Part shown: positions 48,546-61,774 of the stretch, piece after piece
How positions within the stretch are numbered: the first letter of the stretch is position 1
Layout of the letters: the number at the start of each line of letters is the position of its first letter
Assembly (NCBI GenBank): GCA_038496675.1
Contig: CM076666.1
Coordinates: 14,444,029 to 14,508,028, forward strand
Direction: 5' to 3'
DNA from: Rachycentron canadum
Lineage: Eukaryota > Chordata > Actinopteri > Carangiformes > Rachycentridae
Length of the DNA stretch: 64,000 nucleotides
Made by a program: the position numbers and the translations under genes
The notes under the pieces: model-generated
Databases searched by the model: none
What the model saw: the letters and a program-made list of their open reading frames with translations, nothing else
Told to the model about the DNA's origin: nothing

Positions 48546-51500
48546 GATAAAAAAATCTTTTATTTTCTATTTTTTTTTTTCTTGTCTTGCACAACCTTGA
48601 TTTTACGATGCATCAAGTAACTCCCTGTAAAAAGATCATTGATTGATGACCTAGAAAGAATATGAGCAAAGTAAAAAGTATTTCCTATGGTGAGTTGGCC
48701 AGAGATTGTTCTTGTCCAGTGACCTGTGACTACTAAACATAGGTTCGCTGGTATCTCAGACATCAAGATCACAATGCAGTCTGTCTGTCTCTCCTTTTAT
48801 ATCTTTTACTGTGAAAATGTAGTTCTGTTTTTCTATTGAATGTCCAGCCCATTGAAAGACTGTTTTCATTCCGCTGGAGATCTGTAGGAAGGAATGACAG
48901 CGAGACAGAGCGTTATCCGTTTTGACAGAGTTTATTTTTATATTTATATCTAACTCTCAGAGCTGTTTTCATGTTAGTGAACCTCCCCCTTGCTGTGACC
49001 TCATCCTAAACCACTGAGCCTAACGACCTTCCATCGTTACTGTAGTGATCTGTCATATTAATGAGTTCAGTGTCACTAGGGGCAACCAGTACTTAGTACA
49101 GAGCCACTTCAGCAAACTGGTCTCAAGCGCCCTACTTTCTATAACACTCAACAGACACTGATCTGGGCGTGAGCTCTGCCTCTGGAGCCACACTGCAATG
49201 TAATCTCACCTAGACCTTGAGGAAAACGTACCAGCCTCGAAAATAAAATAAACTACCCATCCCAGAATCCCCTTCTCCATCCATCTTCCTGCTGTCACCT
49301 GAAACGGGAGCCCATGGTAAGGTGACCCCACGCCATGAAGGAACACGGAGGGCCATGTCACTTTGTGAAAACCTCCGCTCAACCATCTGGCACTGCCATA
49401 ATAGAGCTGCAAGCAGGTGAGAGTCGGTGCAGAGAGACAGACTGCCTCAGTCTCCTCGAGCGTGAAGACTCACTGTAACCTACCAACGACCTCATGTTGA
49501 AAATGGGCCATTCTCTACATCAAATTGCATCCATTATATTGTCCTTGAGAATAAGAGAATTTCAGGCATGAAAATCAATACAATAGAGACGAAAGGCATG
49601 AAATTCTCCCGGGAAGTGGGAGCTCTGGCAACACAGTGGGTGCCATTGTGCTGTAACCTCTTCCTCGTCCCTCCTAAATGGTTTCATGCCTCTTTTTCAA
49701 CTGCCTCTGCAGCTATGACCACAACAGGCAACAATAAGACATGAGAGAGATTCAGTGCTAAAGTTTTTTTTAATATTTTATCAACAGTGTCAACAGTTAA
49801 GTTTCTAGGCTGATTCTTTGTTCTTTGCTGTACAGAGGTACAGAAGCATTGTCGAAAGCACTATTAAAGTCTTTAAAGGAAAACAATTCTAAGCTATACT
49901 GTATATACAAACTTTTGTAGTTAGTGTCTCATTTAAGTTAACAGATATGTCTCTGCCAATAGTAATCCTTTTCAAATTATTGCCTTAAACTAACTTAAAT
50001 AAAATAAAAAGCCAGTGCTGGGTTTACAAGATAAATCTTGTTTTATGATAATTATTCAGGAAAAAACATTTTAACATTTCAGACAATTCCTCCCTTTTTA
50101 ATTGTAAAATAGTGAGTAGTATCACTTCTCCAGGGCTCTAAAAAATGTCAAATGAAACTTATGCAATATGAAAAGGAATCAAAAAAAGATTCTGTCTTAA
50201 GGGTTAGTTTGACACTTTGGGAAACATTCTTCTTTGATTTCTTGCAGAGACATGAGAAGATCATACGAGTTCAGTTTATGAATGGAGTAAACACAGATAT
50301 TAAGTGTAAATTACTGAGCTTTAAAGATGCCAATAAGGATTTTTTCAATTGTTGGAACAAGCTAGGTTAACTGTTTTTCCTTACACTAAATGGAACAGCC
50401 TCCTGCATGTAGCTTTATGTTTAGTGGACAGATATCAGAATGTTATTAAGGAGAGGGAGAAAATTGTAAATACGCAGAGGACAGTCAAAATAAATCCAGG
50501 AACCTTAAGATCCAGTGAAATCAATCATTAGGGAGGACAGCTTACATTTAGTACTGTAATATTAAGTTTCCCTTCACTGACAACTCGTTTACTGCCTGCC
50601 TGACATAATCCATGAGTTAATGTTAACAATTTGTATAATGACAAATCTAATATACTACACTTTTAAGATGAGATTTTGCCTGAATGGTAGTGTTTCACTT
50701 TACTTAATAACCATGTGACACTTTCGTTGCTTTGATTTATTATTTTTATTTAAACTACTATGTTCAAAGTAATATTCGCCACAAAATGACAGCTGTTGTC
50801 ATATTATATGTAATAATATAAAGCCAGTTTCCCACCTGGGAAGAATCAAAGTCTAGTACCACCTTTTCTCTTTTCATGGTAGTTGCCATTTCAGTACTAC
50901 TAAAGTTTACATTGTGAGGGGCTGAATATATAAAAAAAAACAATATACATGAAAATAAATAATTTCATACAAAGTCTCTAGTTAAACATGCAAATAAAGT
51001 GACAACTGTAATTATGCAATAGGACAAAGGGGTTTAATGACTTGGCCCAGTTTGAGCACTTGCCTTAGGTTATCGTCAGGAAAAAAATGAAAACGACAAA
51101 AGACAGGGTAAAGCCAAATAAATGAGCTGGAAGCAACAATGAAATTACACGAATCAGAGTGATGTGGATTGCTAATATTATCCAGGGACTGAAATTAAGC
51201 ATTAATTAAACTATAATTCAATGTGGAGGTATTTGAGGGTACCACAGTGGTGGGCTCAAATCTGAAAGTCCTGCATGTTACAGCACAACAAAAGACTTTC
51301 TGTTAGATGTCAGTTCTCTCAGACCTGCTCTGAAATGAATTTCAGAAACATAAATCTTTTATACAAACCCACTGTATTTGGAGAACTGTGCATAGTCGAA
51401 TTAAAATTCTAATTTATGAGAACATCATAACTAAAATTCTGAATTTTTGAGGACATTAAATAAAATGTGCACTGTGTCTTCTAAGACACGATGCTTGTCT

Positions 51501-52049
51501 TCAATATTAAGTCGATACTAAATCGTAGAACTCAGCGCAGCGATACACGAATGGTCACCAGAGCAGTCTAACTTTGGTGCACATGTTTTGATTGACCTTT
51601 TCTTTGTAAGCAAGAAAAAAATGTAGGATTACCCATCGCTAATGTCCTGAGCTCCTCAGAAGAATGGAAGGTTTTATAGAAAAGATGTGACTCTGCATGT
51701 GCTATGAAACCAGGTGAAGCTGCTCAAACGTAGGTAAAAGGTATTTATGAGTGGGAGCTACTGTGTAAATTGTTAACCAGTGCAGATGAAGCTTCACAGT
51801 GTAGAGAAGCAGAGGAGTTGTTCGGATATAAGGGGAAAAAAAGAAAAACACCTTTCTGTACAAGGTCGAGGCACTTTAAAAGCAGGGTGCACATACTTAT
51901 AAAGGGTAATGCACACACACCCACCCAGACCCACGTGCGCACGTGCGCATGCACGCACGCACACACACACGCACACACACACAGTCAGTCTTTTTTTATA
52001 TATACTGAAAGGGGATAAAGACACACACAGACTGCTGCAGCAAATGTTT
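48546..52049. other. Intergenic or dym 3' UTR, no further gene seen
   Basis: The sequence between the large dispersed repeat and the dym stop codon includes one AGCTTAGC-family fragment and a CA tract (51958-51982). The dym 3' UTR should begin at 52049 and run leftward, but I could not place a poly(A) site with confidence. Confidence 0.5.
50201..50290 (+). repeat. Teleost dispersed repeat fragment (5' part of the AGCTTAGC family)
   Basis: GTTTGACACTTTGGGAAACA, TTTCTTGCAGAGACATGAG and AAGATCATACG correspond to the start of the family seen at 14329-14505. Confidence 0.6.
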
Positions 52050-52199
52050 TTAGCCAGAGTCCATGCTGAACAGCTCGATGCCATGTGGGTTCCAGTGGAG
52101 GCCGACTCCAGAGTTAAAGATCAGGGACCAGACATAGGGGATGAAGAAATCCTCCGGCTGATCTTCCTCCACATACTTAAACTTGAGCTCTGGAAACTT
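52050..52199 (-). CDS. dym: dym terminal coding exon
   Basis: This exon encodes the last 49 residues plus the stop TAA (52052-52050): KFPELKFKYVEEDQPEDFFI, then PYVWSLIFNSGVGLHWNPHG, then IELFSMDSG. Human DYM ends in the same way (...MDSD). The acceptor is TTTCTGTCAACAG. The open frame continues upstream of the acceptor into intron and should not be read as protein. Confidence 0.95.
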   Translation of the reverse strand, partial: KFPELKFKYVEEDQPEDFFIPYVWSLIFNSGVGLHWNPHGIELFSMDSG

Positions 52200-55100
52200 C
52201 TGTTGACAGAAAAGAGAAAGAAAGAATTTTTTTTTACGATACACAAGGATTAAAAAGGAAAAACACTCCGGCCATTAAAGCCATCACAATGTTAAACCTA
52301 CATACTGACATTTGCTTTGTAACCACATTGGCCTTTTCAACTGCAGATATTTTGATGCATCATAGTATGAAAAGCATATGTTTTTAATCAAAACCCACAC
52401 TGACATATAGTTTTGTCTTTGTTTTTGTGGCATCTCGGCCACAAATGTCTACATGCAAGGTAAATGGCACTGTGATAGGAAAAAAGAGTTTGAGAGTATG
52501 TGTTGTTTCAGTTACTTAACACTTCGTAAAAGCAATACAATGAGACATACATGTGATTTGGCAACACAGTATAACGCCTCTTGGGCTCTGAAGTTAATGG
52601 GAAGGCAACATTGTTTCACAAACTATTGTTAGTCCTAAAATGGCCTACAACACCACCACCACTAAGAAAATGCCTCCAGCCACATTTGATATTTGTAAAG
52701 TGCCGTTACCAGTGAAACGAGGTCTCTCTCAGATGGATGGAGGTGCTGTTTCACAGGTAGGTTAACTTGCCCCAGCCTCTCAGTAATCACTCTTCATCAG
52801 GTACAGTAGTTTGCTGGCAGATGTAATTCCATCTGTCTGTGAGGTAAATTTGGTTACAGCTGCCTGCAGGACAGGTATCACTCTGTGGTCCAAACACTGA
52901 CCTTTTAATGGGCTGGCTAATGTAGGAGTGTTGTTTTACAGAGCAGTCTGTCAGCTTTTCTGACCTTATTGTTTCAAAGTGCTGAGGCTACATCCACACT
53001 AATACAATTTAGTTTTAAAACACATCACTTTTGCCATGTTTTTACGCCTAGCCTCCACACTACTGTAGACATTTACAGTAACATAAAAGAGAAAAGCAGG
53101 GTCCTCACATTTTGAGTAACTAGAATCAGAGCATCTTTGACAGGTTTTCTTTAAAGGCTACGAACACGCTATTACCACAATTGTTCATTTTCTGGTGATC
53201 AACTAATCAATCAACTGACTGATCCTTGCAGCTCCATTCAACACAATCTGTCTTTTTATAAACCTGCCAGAAGCAAACACAAGCCCACCAACGAGACCAT
53301 AGCAGGCTTCTGCCAGCCCACCTAACAGCAGGTAGGTAGAAAAAGAGGAGCATCAATAATATAACGGTACCTCATTATATCCTCCTGTCTACACATGCAT
53401 GTATATGCACACACGCAGCCAGTAATCAGTCTACAGTGAAAGACAGACGCTGAGGGCCTTTATGTGATGGTCCGAGTCCTGTCTATTGAGTCCTGGCTGG
53501 CTCTATTCACAGCCACACTATCGGTATCATAATGACACAGACAGAGGGGCTGCGGGGTCACAGGCCATATGCCAGGCTACTGAGGCTAGACCACACACAC
53601 CACTGCCATTGTGACAGCTAGACACAATACAGGAGCTGTATTATCTGGCTGGTATTTGTGTGTAGGTGACCGTCTCGTGGGCAAGCTTACCAACTCATCA
53701 AATGTTCATATGACACTGTTGGGGACAGTTACTCAAGCCAGGCTCACTTTTTCACAGAGAAAATTATTTAGCATAGCTTTTAGTCTTTAATGTTAAGGTG
53801 GAAATTGATTGACAAGCACCAAACAAAACAAAACAGAAGGCGGTTGAGCTGATTAATACCCTGCTATAATAAACATGATATATGAAACATAACCAGTTAT
53901 GTTAATTAGGCAATTAAGATAATTAAAGCATTAATCAGCAAATACTGCAATGTCAACACACTTTGAAACACGCGGTTTCAAAATCATCATCTTGAAGCAC
54001 TAAGCAATCAAATATCTCCATCATTATTGTGTAAAAATGTATATTAGTGCTTCAAAAACTAATCATCTATATGAGGAAGATACACAGTAGGTGTTGTGTC
54101 ACGTCGTGTTTTCAAGTTATAGTTTTCATAACAAGACATCTATAGGCCAACATAAGCCATTGTGGAAATATAGTGTTGCACATAAGTTTCCACGGCAGAA
54201 GCACATTAAAAGAAGAATATTGCAGTTTATAAGCTTTTTCAAACCACAATTGGATTGTAAATATTAGGGGCACTTCATCGCAACCTCTGAACGCAGCACT
54301 CACAGCTTGCAGGAACAGGTGAAACAAATCAGGGCTCTACTTTAAAACACACAAATGGTCTTTTCTCAGTCAATGCTGCATACATTTCAATGCTTTGTGC
54401 CTTTGTAAAAGCAGGTATGACTGACTTAACATCAAAAACACCTGCATAGAATTCAACCTGAACAATTCAACATTTTCTCTAAAGTAAGTGTTTTCCTTTC
54501 TCGGGCCTCTGTGGTTCATTGTCATGGAAAGGCTAGTTCTATTCAAAGGTTAAAAAAATCTACCAACCAACAACAATAAACCTACTAATTAACATGTGAT
54601 AATCTTGTTTGTTTCATCTATACAAAACCAAAATATTAAAAAGACAATTTGACAATGACAATGGTTCATGTTAGAGTCTATTTCTTGGCTCCTGGATTTA
54701 TTTTTACATACTTACTTACTTTTTTGTACAGATAGAGCCTCAATTTTAGTCTTCAAGCTAAACTAAGCAAAGTATCTCCTCAAATGTCATACTCAACATA
54801 CAGATACAGTGGTATTGATCTAATCTAAATATATACAAGTTCATTTTCCAAAATGTCAAACTACTCCAATGATAAAGGCTGCTAATGTGGTGTCACATCA
54901 CTAAAGCAGGCAGTACATTATCTCACAACTTACCAAGAGACATTAAAGTAAGTGAAAATGATGTACCTTGTGCTGCTAAAATAAACATCCTTTATCCAAA
55001 TGAGTACTTCTCAAGAAACTCAAGTGCCTACTGGAGGAGAAATTATGATCCTAAACGGCAGGAATATAAAGTCCCCTGTGCACATTCGGCCACTTTCACT

Positions 55101-58100
55101 AGATATTGAACACATAATGAGAAAAAAGAAAAATGATCCCTGAATCACAATGGCCTCCATTTTTTCTCCTACTTTTATATTGGACAAGAGCCATCAGGGG
55201 ATTTGGTGCTTTGGGAAGTCTTGGATATCACTACAAGTAGTGGGCCTCACAGCAAAAATGTCCCCTTTAGGCTCCAGTGCTTTCTGGGGGGGAAAAAAAT
55301 AAAATCAAAGCATCTAACACCCGAATATTATCCCTGTCCCTTATTCTGTCCTTACTGTGGCTTCCTCTCTTTCCTCTGGCACTCTGTTGCCTCCTCCCCT
55401 CCACTATTTTGTTCTCAGTCTGGCAGCTGTCTGAGCCCAATTGGCCCAGGCTCATATCAGTTAGTTATGGGTCTTGGCGGGTCAGGCCCTCGCCCCTGAA
55501 CACAGACTGACTGGCTGGCCTCATATCTTCACTCAGGACTCTGTGTTCCTTCCCTCCTCTGCACGCTGCTGTGCTGTCAGAGCTCGGCCAGACAGAGAAG
55601 AATGCGGCTAGGGAGCAAATATGAACTCAGTACACATACACACACAAACACACACATTTGCACACACACAATTACATGCAGGTACACAAGCATTTAAGGG
55701 TTATATTACAAAGTGCAAAATATTAGTCTTTGATGAAAACTTATGGTCATTATGTACAAATACTAAACTTTAATCATAATTATAAACAAAGGGCTTGCAA
55801 TTAGTCATCACTTCAGTAACAACCGTTGATTGCAGCCCATGTTCACAGTAATGTGGACACAAAATATGTTTCAGTATCCATCAGTCCCAACATTTTCAGA
55901 TAGTTTGGTTGGATACTACAGTGGTCACTGCAATATTTGCACTGCTATTTAACATACTGATGTGAAGAAAATGTTTTGTCTTTATCAGTGATGAAGTCAA
56001 GCAAAATATGCCACATCAGCAGGTCCCAGCTTGTCAAATGTGCAGATGCCTTTCCTGTTTTCAGTTTCTGATGAATGTAAATTGGGTATTGGGTTGTCTT
56101 CTTTGGTCTTTGAAGCATGCTAGCTAGTGTCTGTTGATCTGTCAGTTGGTCCACCACTTTGGTCCAGACAAAAGTGTTTGAAGGATTAACATCAGATTTT
56201 GTTCATTCATGGGCTCCAGAGCCTCAATTCTGCTGATTCTGTTGCTCACTGACCTTTAATCTAGTGCCACCTTTAGTTAAAAGTTTTTACTTATTGAATT
56301 TCATTTTTCTTACACTAATGGATTTGTATGACATGTTTCAACAACTGTTGGACAGATTGCAATGAAATTTAGTAGACAAATGCATGCCACCCCCAGCATA
56401 TTTTATAACACCTTTGGTAAAATTATATGGTCAAAATTTAAATTAGTCCAGTACTTAGGATTGTGACAAAAATACCTGCAAAAGTTATGATTCAGCCTCA
56501 GGTGCATGTGGCTACAGTACAGCCTCACAGAGCTGCTAGTGGGTATGTGTTATATCATGTTTTGAATGAAAATTGTTCCTCCTCCTAATATCCATAGATT
56601 TATTCCTTTACTTGGTCAATTTATGAAATGAAACATCTCACATTTTAAGTCATAAGCTACTGAGAGGAGCAAAATTTGTTTAAAGGAGCTACAATTTATT
56701 ATATGGCTCCAATTATCCTAATTCTAGTAACCTCATACTAAGTCTGATATTATTACACAAGTTTCCAAAAGTTACTCAATTTTCCTGAAAGAGGCTTCAG
56801 AGTGAGAAATGAGTGGGAAAGCAGTGCTGACCAGCCACCAGATCAAGGCCCAGGTACCGAGTAACAGCTGGTAAGCCCTTACCCCCACCCAATCACCCCC
56901 CTCCGTCCTGTCCTGAGGAGCCAGAGAGTCTGTAGGCTATCGCTGCTCAATAAGGCAGATTTCAGCTGGTCAGGCTAAACAACACATTCCACAGGCACTG
57001 CCCATGAGAGCCTCTTAGCCTCACACACCCTGAAACAACACACACATACACAAAGAATGAGAGAGGGAGACGGTTGAGCGGCGAGGCACTGAGGGTCGTC
57101 CCTGGGGTATTTACCACCTTCTTTTAACTCTTTCTTTCAGTTGGGACCTAATTTACATGTCTACCTCTTTGTGTAACTGCTTTTAAGTCCTTTGAGTAAA
57201 CAGGCTTTTTGCAGTCTTGTGTCTACAGTGTCGCCCTCGTCTAAAACACCATAGGTCTGTTTTTTTAGTAAAATATAAACAAAATTATTTGCCTTACAAC
57301 TGTCAGCTCCTCCCAACAAACAGATTGCAAGACAGCAAATTTAAGCCATGTCCACACTAAGGCAGATATGTAAATTCAGTTTACATGAGAAAAACAGTAT
57401 TAAATGTGAAAATTACCACATGGTAGAGTGACTTCTCCAAATGAATTAAAACTGAAATGAATTTACAAGCTTGGATTCAACTTGTGTTTTTTTAGAGGAT
57501 CATCCTTGTGTCTTTTTCAGCCCACTCAGTCATAACTGACTAAAACACCAATACTCCTTTGAAGAGCTTTTACTGAGTAATTAACAACTTATCAATGAGT
57601 CCACACAACATTAATCCAACCTATGGATTTTCCCGTTGGAGGCTGAATAGCAGAATGAGCTCATAAGATGAAGGGAAGTGAGAGGTAGAGGGACAGCTGT
57701 TTGTTTGAGCGATGGTACCATCAAGCAGCAGGGACTTCTCCCTGAGGAGACATTGCCTAGATATTCTCTTCGCTTCATGGCACCCTGTGGAGCTGGAAAG
57801 CACTCAGATGTTGGAGAGTCAATGCAAGACTCAACAACACTTCTGCACAGAAACAAAGACTGGCACACATGGCTTCACACACAGTCACACATCTGAACAC
57901 ACCAACGCTGGCACACAAATGGTCATCTGCACATGCACACAGATGGAGAGGATGACATATTCCAGCCACAGCTGAGTGCGTGAGAGCGTTCTACAGGTAT
58001 AGCAACCTCACTGAAGGACATGGTGGGGTTGTCCACATGGCTCTATGTGTAATTCTGCAGCTCTACGGTTGATCACTACATTAGTGCTCCTAGGTGCTGA

Positions 58101-61100
58101 CTGAGAATGAGACAGAGCGAGCACATGGACCCGTGGCCACGCACCATCCCTCTTCCACACTGGCTAGCGAGACAAATGCCTTGCAGCTAGCCGCCAAGTA
58201 TAGAACATGAAACACATGATAAAACATGCAATTAGGAGATTCTGTGCGGGTGTGGAGCGGAGTGGGGAGACCGCTGGTTACATATTTCCTCACTGATTAA
58301 TGGAGGAGCACTGGGAGGGGCGGGGTTAGCGAACCCGCCAGGAGTATGGGGAGTGTTGGGTAACGAGGCGCGGTGGCAGATTTATTTCCCCCCACCCCCT
58401 CCTCCCGATCTTATGTGCCCATGACAAAGTGCCCCATAGCCCCCCATCCCATCTCCTTGAAATGTCATTACATGTTCACATGTAGCTAGCTAGCAGAGAT
58501 GGAATGAAGATGGGCATTAATGCTAATGAGAATTGGGGTTTGGCCTTTTGTCTCATGTCCCAATGGTTCTTTCCATCTTTCCCTCGCCTCAGTCCTTATC
58601 CCTGAACCATACCTCTCCCGCTCTCTCACCTGTCCAGACAAACTAATTCGTTTTTCTTCACCTCCCCAGCACCAATCCACCATACCTTGCAGCCTTCAAC
58701 AACACATTGTTAGATTGTACACATGAATCTTGATGTCCAATATGTCCCTTCTTTTTTCCTCAACTTGCTATCCTTCATTATACCTCACCTCTGAGCACCG
58801 TGATCCCATCTATCTTCCTGATGTGTGTGCGTGTGTGTGTGTGTGTGTGTGTCTGTGTATAAGATTTACCTTCAGTCTGTCTTTGGGCAGGGCCTGGGCT
58901 CCTTTCATGATGACCTCCTGAACCCTCTCAACTGACAGGTCACTTCCAGCCTGCTCCAGACGCTGACTGAAGAAGCCAATCACCTAGTGGTCACACACAC
59001 AGGAAACAGTCAAATAAATACAGAACTCAACTTTGCCAAAAATACATTTGGCCTGATGAAGATGTTTTGTAATACATACTATGTTTGAAATGGATAGAGT
59101 AAAAAACAATTGAAAAAACTGGCTTGTTATTGTTTTGAGTTCTAGGAATACTTCATTTTTGACCTCAGAGCTGCTGGTAAGAAGTTGAACTCTTACTCCT
59201 CAAAATATCAAAATCAGTATTGGCCTCAAAAATTATGGTGAAAGTGATGGTCGGGCTCTAGTTCAAAATCTGTCACTATTAAAACTTGTTCCCGTTTCTA
59301 AATACACAGGATCTCATGTCATCTTGATCTCACTGAGGTTTAACATCCACTCCCAGCTCTGTCATGAAGCTCTTTGACTCGTCTAATCCCACTGTTTGGA
59401 GCTGACACACTGACATTGCAGCAGCCACACCCTATATGATGACACTGGGTGCAATATGAAAATCCGAGTAAGAACAAAGTGGCATCATGCTCCATATAGA
59501 TGGCTTCAATTTGAAAACAACAACACTGATGTTAGTGTTCCACCCTGTTAACAACACAAATACATTGCGGTTAAATGTATGCAGCTTGTTTTGCTCAGTT
59601 TTATTTGGAGAGGACATTTAATAACTTGCATCAGAAGCTAAGAAGATGCATCCAATGTTTGTCATGTTTCCTAGCAGCAATACTTTGCTCTAAGAATGCA
59701 TCTATAGTATACAAGAATGGAGTTACATATCGTGCAATTTTACATGCTCAGTACCAACTGAGAATATTTGTAAATAAGAGGGTAAAAGGTGATGAAACAG
59801 ATATAACTTTATGAACTTGGCTTTTAGAGAGTGGAAACATGCTGCACAAATTGTGCTACAAACATAGGCTTGGCTAATACAGTATGCCTGTAGGCTACAT
59901 AGTCAGTAAAGACATGCAGTATTTCAGATTACAAATTCACCATAGGATTTGAGCATGTTTCTTCACACTTAAAATAAGCACTTCACTGCAGCTCAAATTA
60001 TTTGAGGCCTTCTGGGTTTAAGCCCAACAAGAGATCAAGGAAACCGTATTTTGCATTTCCACTGCTGCGCTAGGTCCTTCCCTTGAGAATTGTTTGATAT
60101 TTGATCATTAAAAAACTCTAGGTATTACTGATTCTTTTTAATGCTCTTCTTTGTCAAACCAACAGTGAAAAATGCATCTACAGGCAATGTTTTCTCTGCT
60201 CATGCTCTTGCTTTAGAGAATTCAAACACACCAGAGCCCACAAGCACACTGCGTGCGTGTGTCTACATCTATCTAATACTAATCTCTTCATTAACTCTGA
60301 AGGCCTCCCATATGGGGTTAATTTAGAGGAGCAAAAAAGCAGCCCCTCATCTTGAATCTCATGCTCACACACATGGATTTGCTAGCACGGGTAAGGCTTC
60401 GGAGAATAGCCTTAGGGAGACTGACTTAACTGAGAGATTCTAGCTAGCATGCTTCCCTCATACTTATGGATAGCAGCAAAGCCCATGGCAGTGTATGCAG
60501 CAACCCCCATCCCTCACACATACACACCAAAGCTTCCTTTCCCCTTCTACATGACTAATACAGCGATGAAGGACAGCGTTCTCTCGCTCTGTCCCTTCCT
60601 CCCCCTTACACCAAACACTCTCAATGAATATTTGACACAGAGCCTCTTGACACAAGGGGGCTGATTAATTCATCAATAGTACTTAAGCTCACAGAGCTCA
60701 GCATGCCATGCAGTGCAACCACACAGTATGTTAATGATGCAGTTCGTATGTGTTGCAGGGGTTTCCGGCTTTTTGAAACTTCCCCTGCAGACGAAGAGGA
60801 CATTCAGGCAAATCTGTATAACCTTGATCTGCGGAATAATTACTGCGAACCAGCACCACGACAAGGTAAAGCACTCCCTGTTCCGAGTTTCATGAAAGCT
60901 AGCTCTGCTACTTGGTTAACTACGAGAGAAGAAGACTGACCGTGTCCAAGTTCTGCATGATGTCCTGGAAGGATGGGTGCATCCTGAACTGCTCAAAGAG
61001 CTCCCTCTTGTAGAGCAGTGCATATACCAGGTTGGGGTTGTGGTGTAGAGAGTTGCACAGGCAAGAGTTGATGATTTCCAGCATCATGCAGATGACCTCT

Positions 61101-61123
61101 TCAATCACATTCAGGTCCTGGGC
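52050..61123 (-). CDS. dym: dym (dymeclin), C-terminal three coding exons; 5' part lies beyond the window
   Basis: Exons 61123-60941, 58983-58870 and 52199-52050 join in phase 0 to give the last 148 residues of dymeclin (human about 669). The joined protein matches human DYM from AQDLNVIEEV to the end, including NSLHHNPNLVYALLYKR, LSVERV and KFPELKFKYVEED. Dymeclin is a Golgi-associated peripheral protein involved in ER-Golgi trafficking; loss of human DYM causes Dyggve-Melchior-Clausen dysplasia. The introns are 1957 and 6670 bases. The next upstream exon was not found up to base 64000, so the gene continues to the right. smad7 follows on the same strand about 11.5 kb downstream, the same arrangement as in human. 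Confidence 0.95.
52985..53080 (+). repeat. MITE-like fragment (CATCCACACTAAT...TCCACACTAC)
   Basis: GGCTACATCCACACTAATAC, AGTTTTAAAACACATCAC and CGCCTAGCCTCCACACTACT resemble one end of a common fish MITE whose ends carry ATCCACACTA and CGTTTTAG-type motifs. Confidence 0.5.
53190..53238 (-). repeat. Teleost dispersed repeat fragment (same family, inverted)
   Basis: GTGATCAACTAATCAATCAA passes into CTGATCCTTGCAGCTCC, the reverse orientation of the family's start. Confidence 0.5.
56110..56490 (+). repeat. Teleost dispersed repeat copy (same family, scrambled)
   Basis: TTGGTCCACCACTTTGGTCC, CTAGTGCCACC and CAACAACTGTTGGACAGATTGC with CAATGAAATTTAGTAGACAA belong to the same family as 47985-48545. 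Parts are lost. Confidence 0.68.
58822..58852. repeat. (GT)n microsatellite next to a dym exon
   Basis: The tract ends 18 bases from the 3' end of the dym exon at 58870, so it lies just inside the intron after the splice donor. Confidence 0.92.
58870..58983 (-). CDS. dym: dym coding exon, second from last
   Basis: This exon is 114 bases, 38 codons, phase 0: VIGFFSQRLEQAGSDLSVER followed by VQEVIMKGAQALPKDRLK. The human counterpart reads VISFF...LSVERV...ALPKDRLK. The acceptor is GACCACTAG and the donor GTAAAT. It was found from splice sites and homology; a start-to-stop frame search does not reveal it. Confidence 0.95.
58984..60940 (-). other. dym: dym penultimate intron
   Basis: 1957 bases, phase 0. 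A short plus-strand frame at 60703-60939 overlaps it, but it has no recognised homology. Confidence 0.8.
60941..61123 (-). CDS. dym: dym coding exon, third from last
   Basis: This exon is 183 bases, 61 codons, phase 0 at both ends. It runs from AQDLNVIEEVICMMLEIINS through SLHHNPNLVYALLYKRELFE to QDIMQNLDT. It differs from human DYM at only a few positions, such as an inserted-looking Cys in place of Arg and of Thr. The acceptor is CTCTCCCCCAG. The donor reads GTCAGT, which is less usual at +3 but gives exact protein continuity into the next exon. Confidence 0.95.
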
Positions 61124-61774
61124 CTGGGGGAGAGGGAGGATGTAAAGGTTAATTGGTTTCCCACTACACTGGTTTCACTTTTAATGGTGTTTTTAAATAA
61201 TTGCCTCCTGATAGACTGATCAGCAGGGGGTAACAGAGAGGTGGAAGAGCTGGGAGGCTGAGAGAGGATGATGAAAGCAGGGAAGCAGGAATGAACACTG
61301 TCACTAAGTTGTCAGCCTTAGTTGTCTTAGTGAGGGACAGAGAAGTGACCTTGTAAGTCAAAGATCAGGACATGTCACAGTATGTTTCCTCCTGGGGCAA
61401 AGGCAACTGAAGTGACAAGTGACAGTATGAGAAGAGAGACATGTGGGAAGGATGGATAATAAGATGCAGGGGGTTGAGTGGCTGATGAGTTATTTACAAA
61501 GTTCTTTACTCAAAGGTTTATAACAAATCGAAACACAAAGCAGTGAGGCTCATAAATGCAAATATCAAGCAGAGAACAGAGGGGTACATCACAAAGTTAA
61601 GTGTTTCCAGTTACAAGATTACATCTCAAAGATATGACATTACATTACATTTGAAACTCCTACAAAATCATATTTGTGACATTTTTGTACAATAATATTA
61701 GTAAGTTCCTAAAGTAAGTTTTTTAAGTTCCTAAAGTCTTGTTTTTGTTTAAAAAAAACAAACAAACATATGAT

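Larger units (their letters stand above)
52200..58869 (-). other. dym: dym terminal intron
   Basis: 6670 bases, phase 0, with dispersed repeat fragments at 52985, 53190 and 56110 and CA-rich DNA at 55635-55680. No additional dym exon is needed, because the flanking exons join exactly as in human DYM. Confidence 0.85.

Noticed and set aside
60703..60939. 78-codon plus-strand frame with an exon-like acceptor and donor between dym exons
   Set aside because: It has no homology to any known protein and lies inside a dym intron on the opposite strand. The splice-like sites are probably chance.
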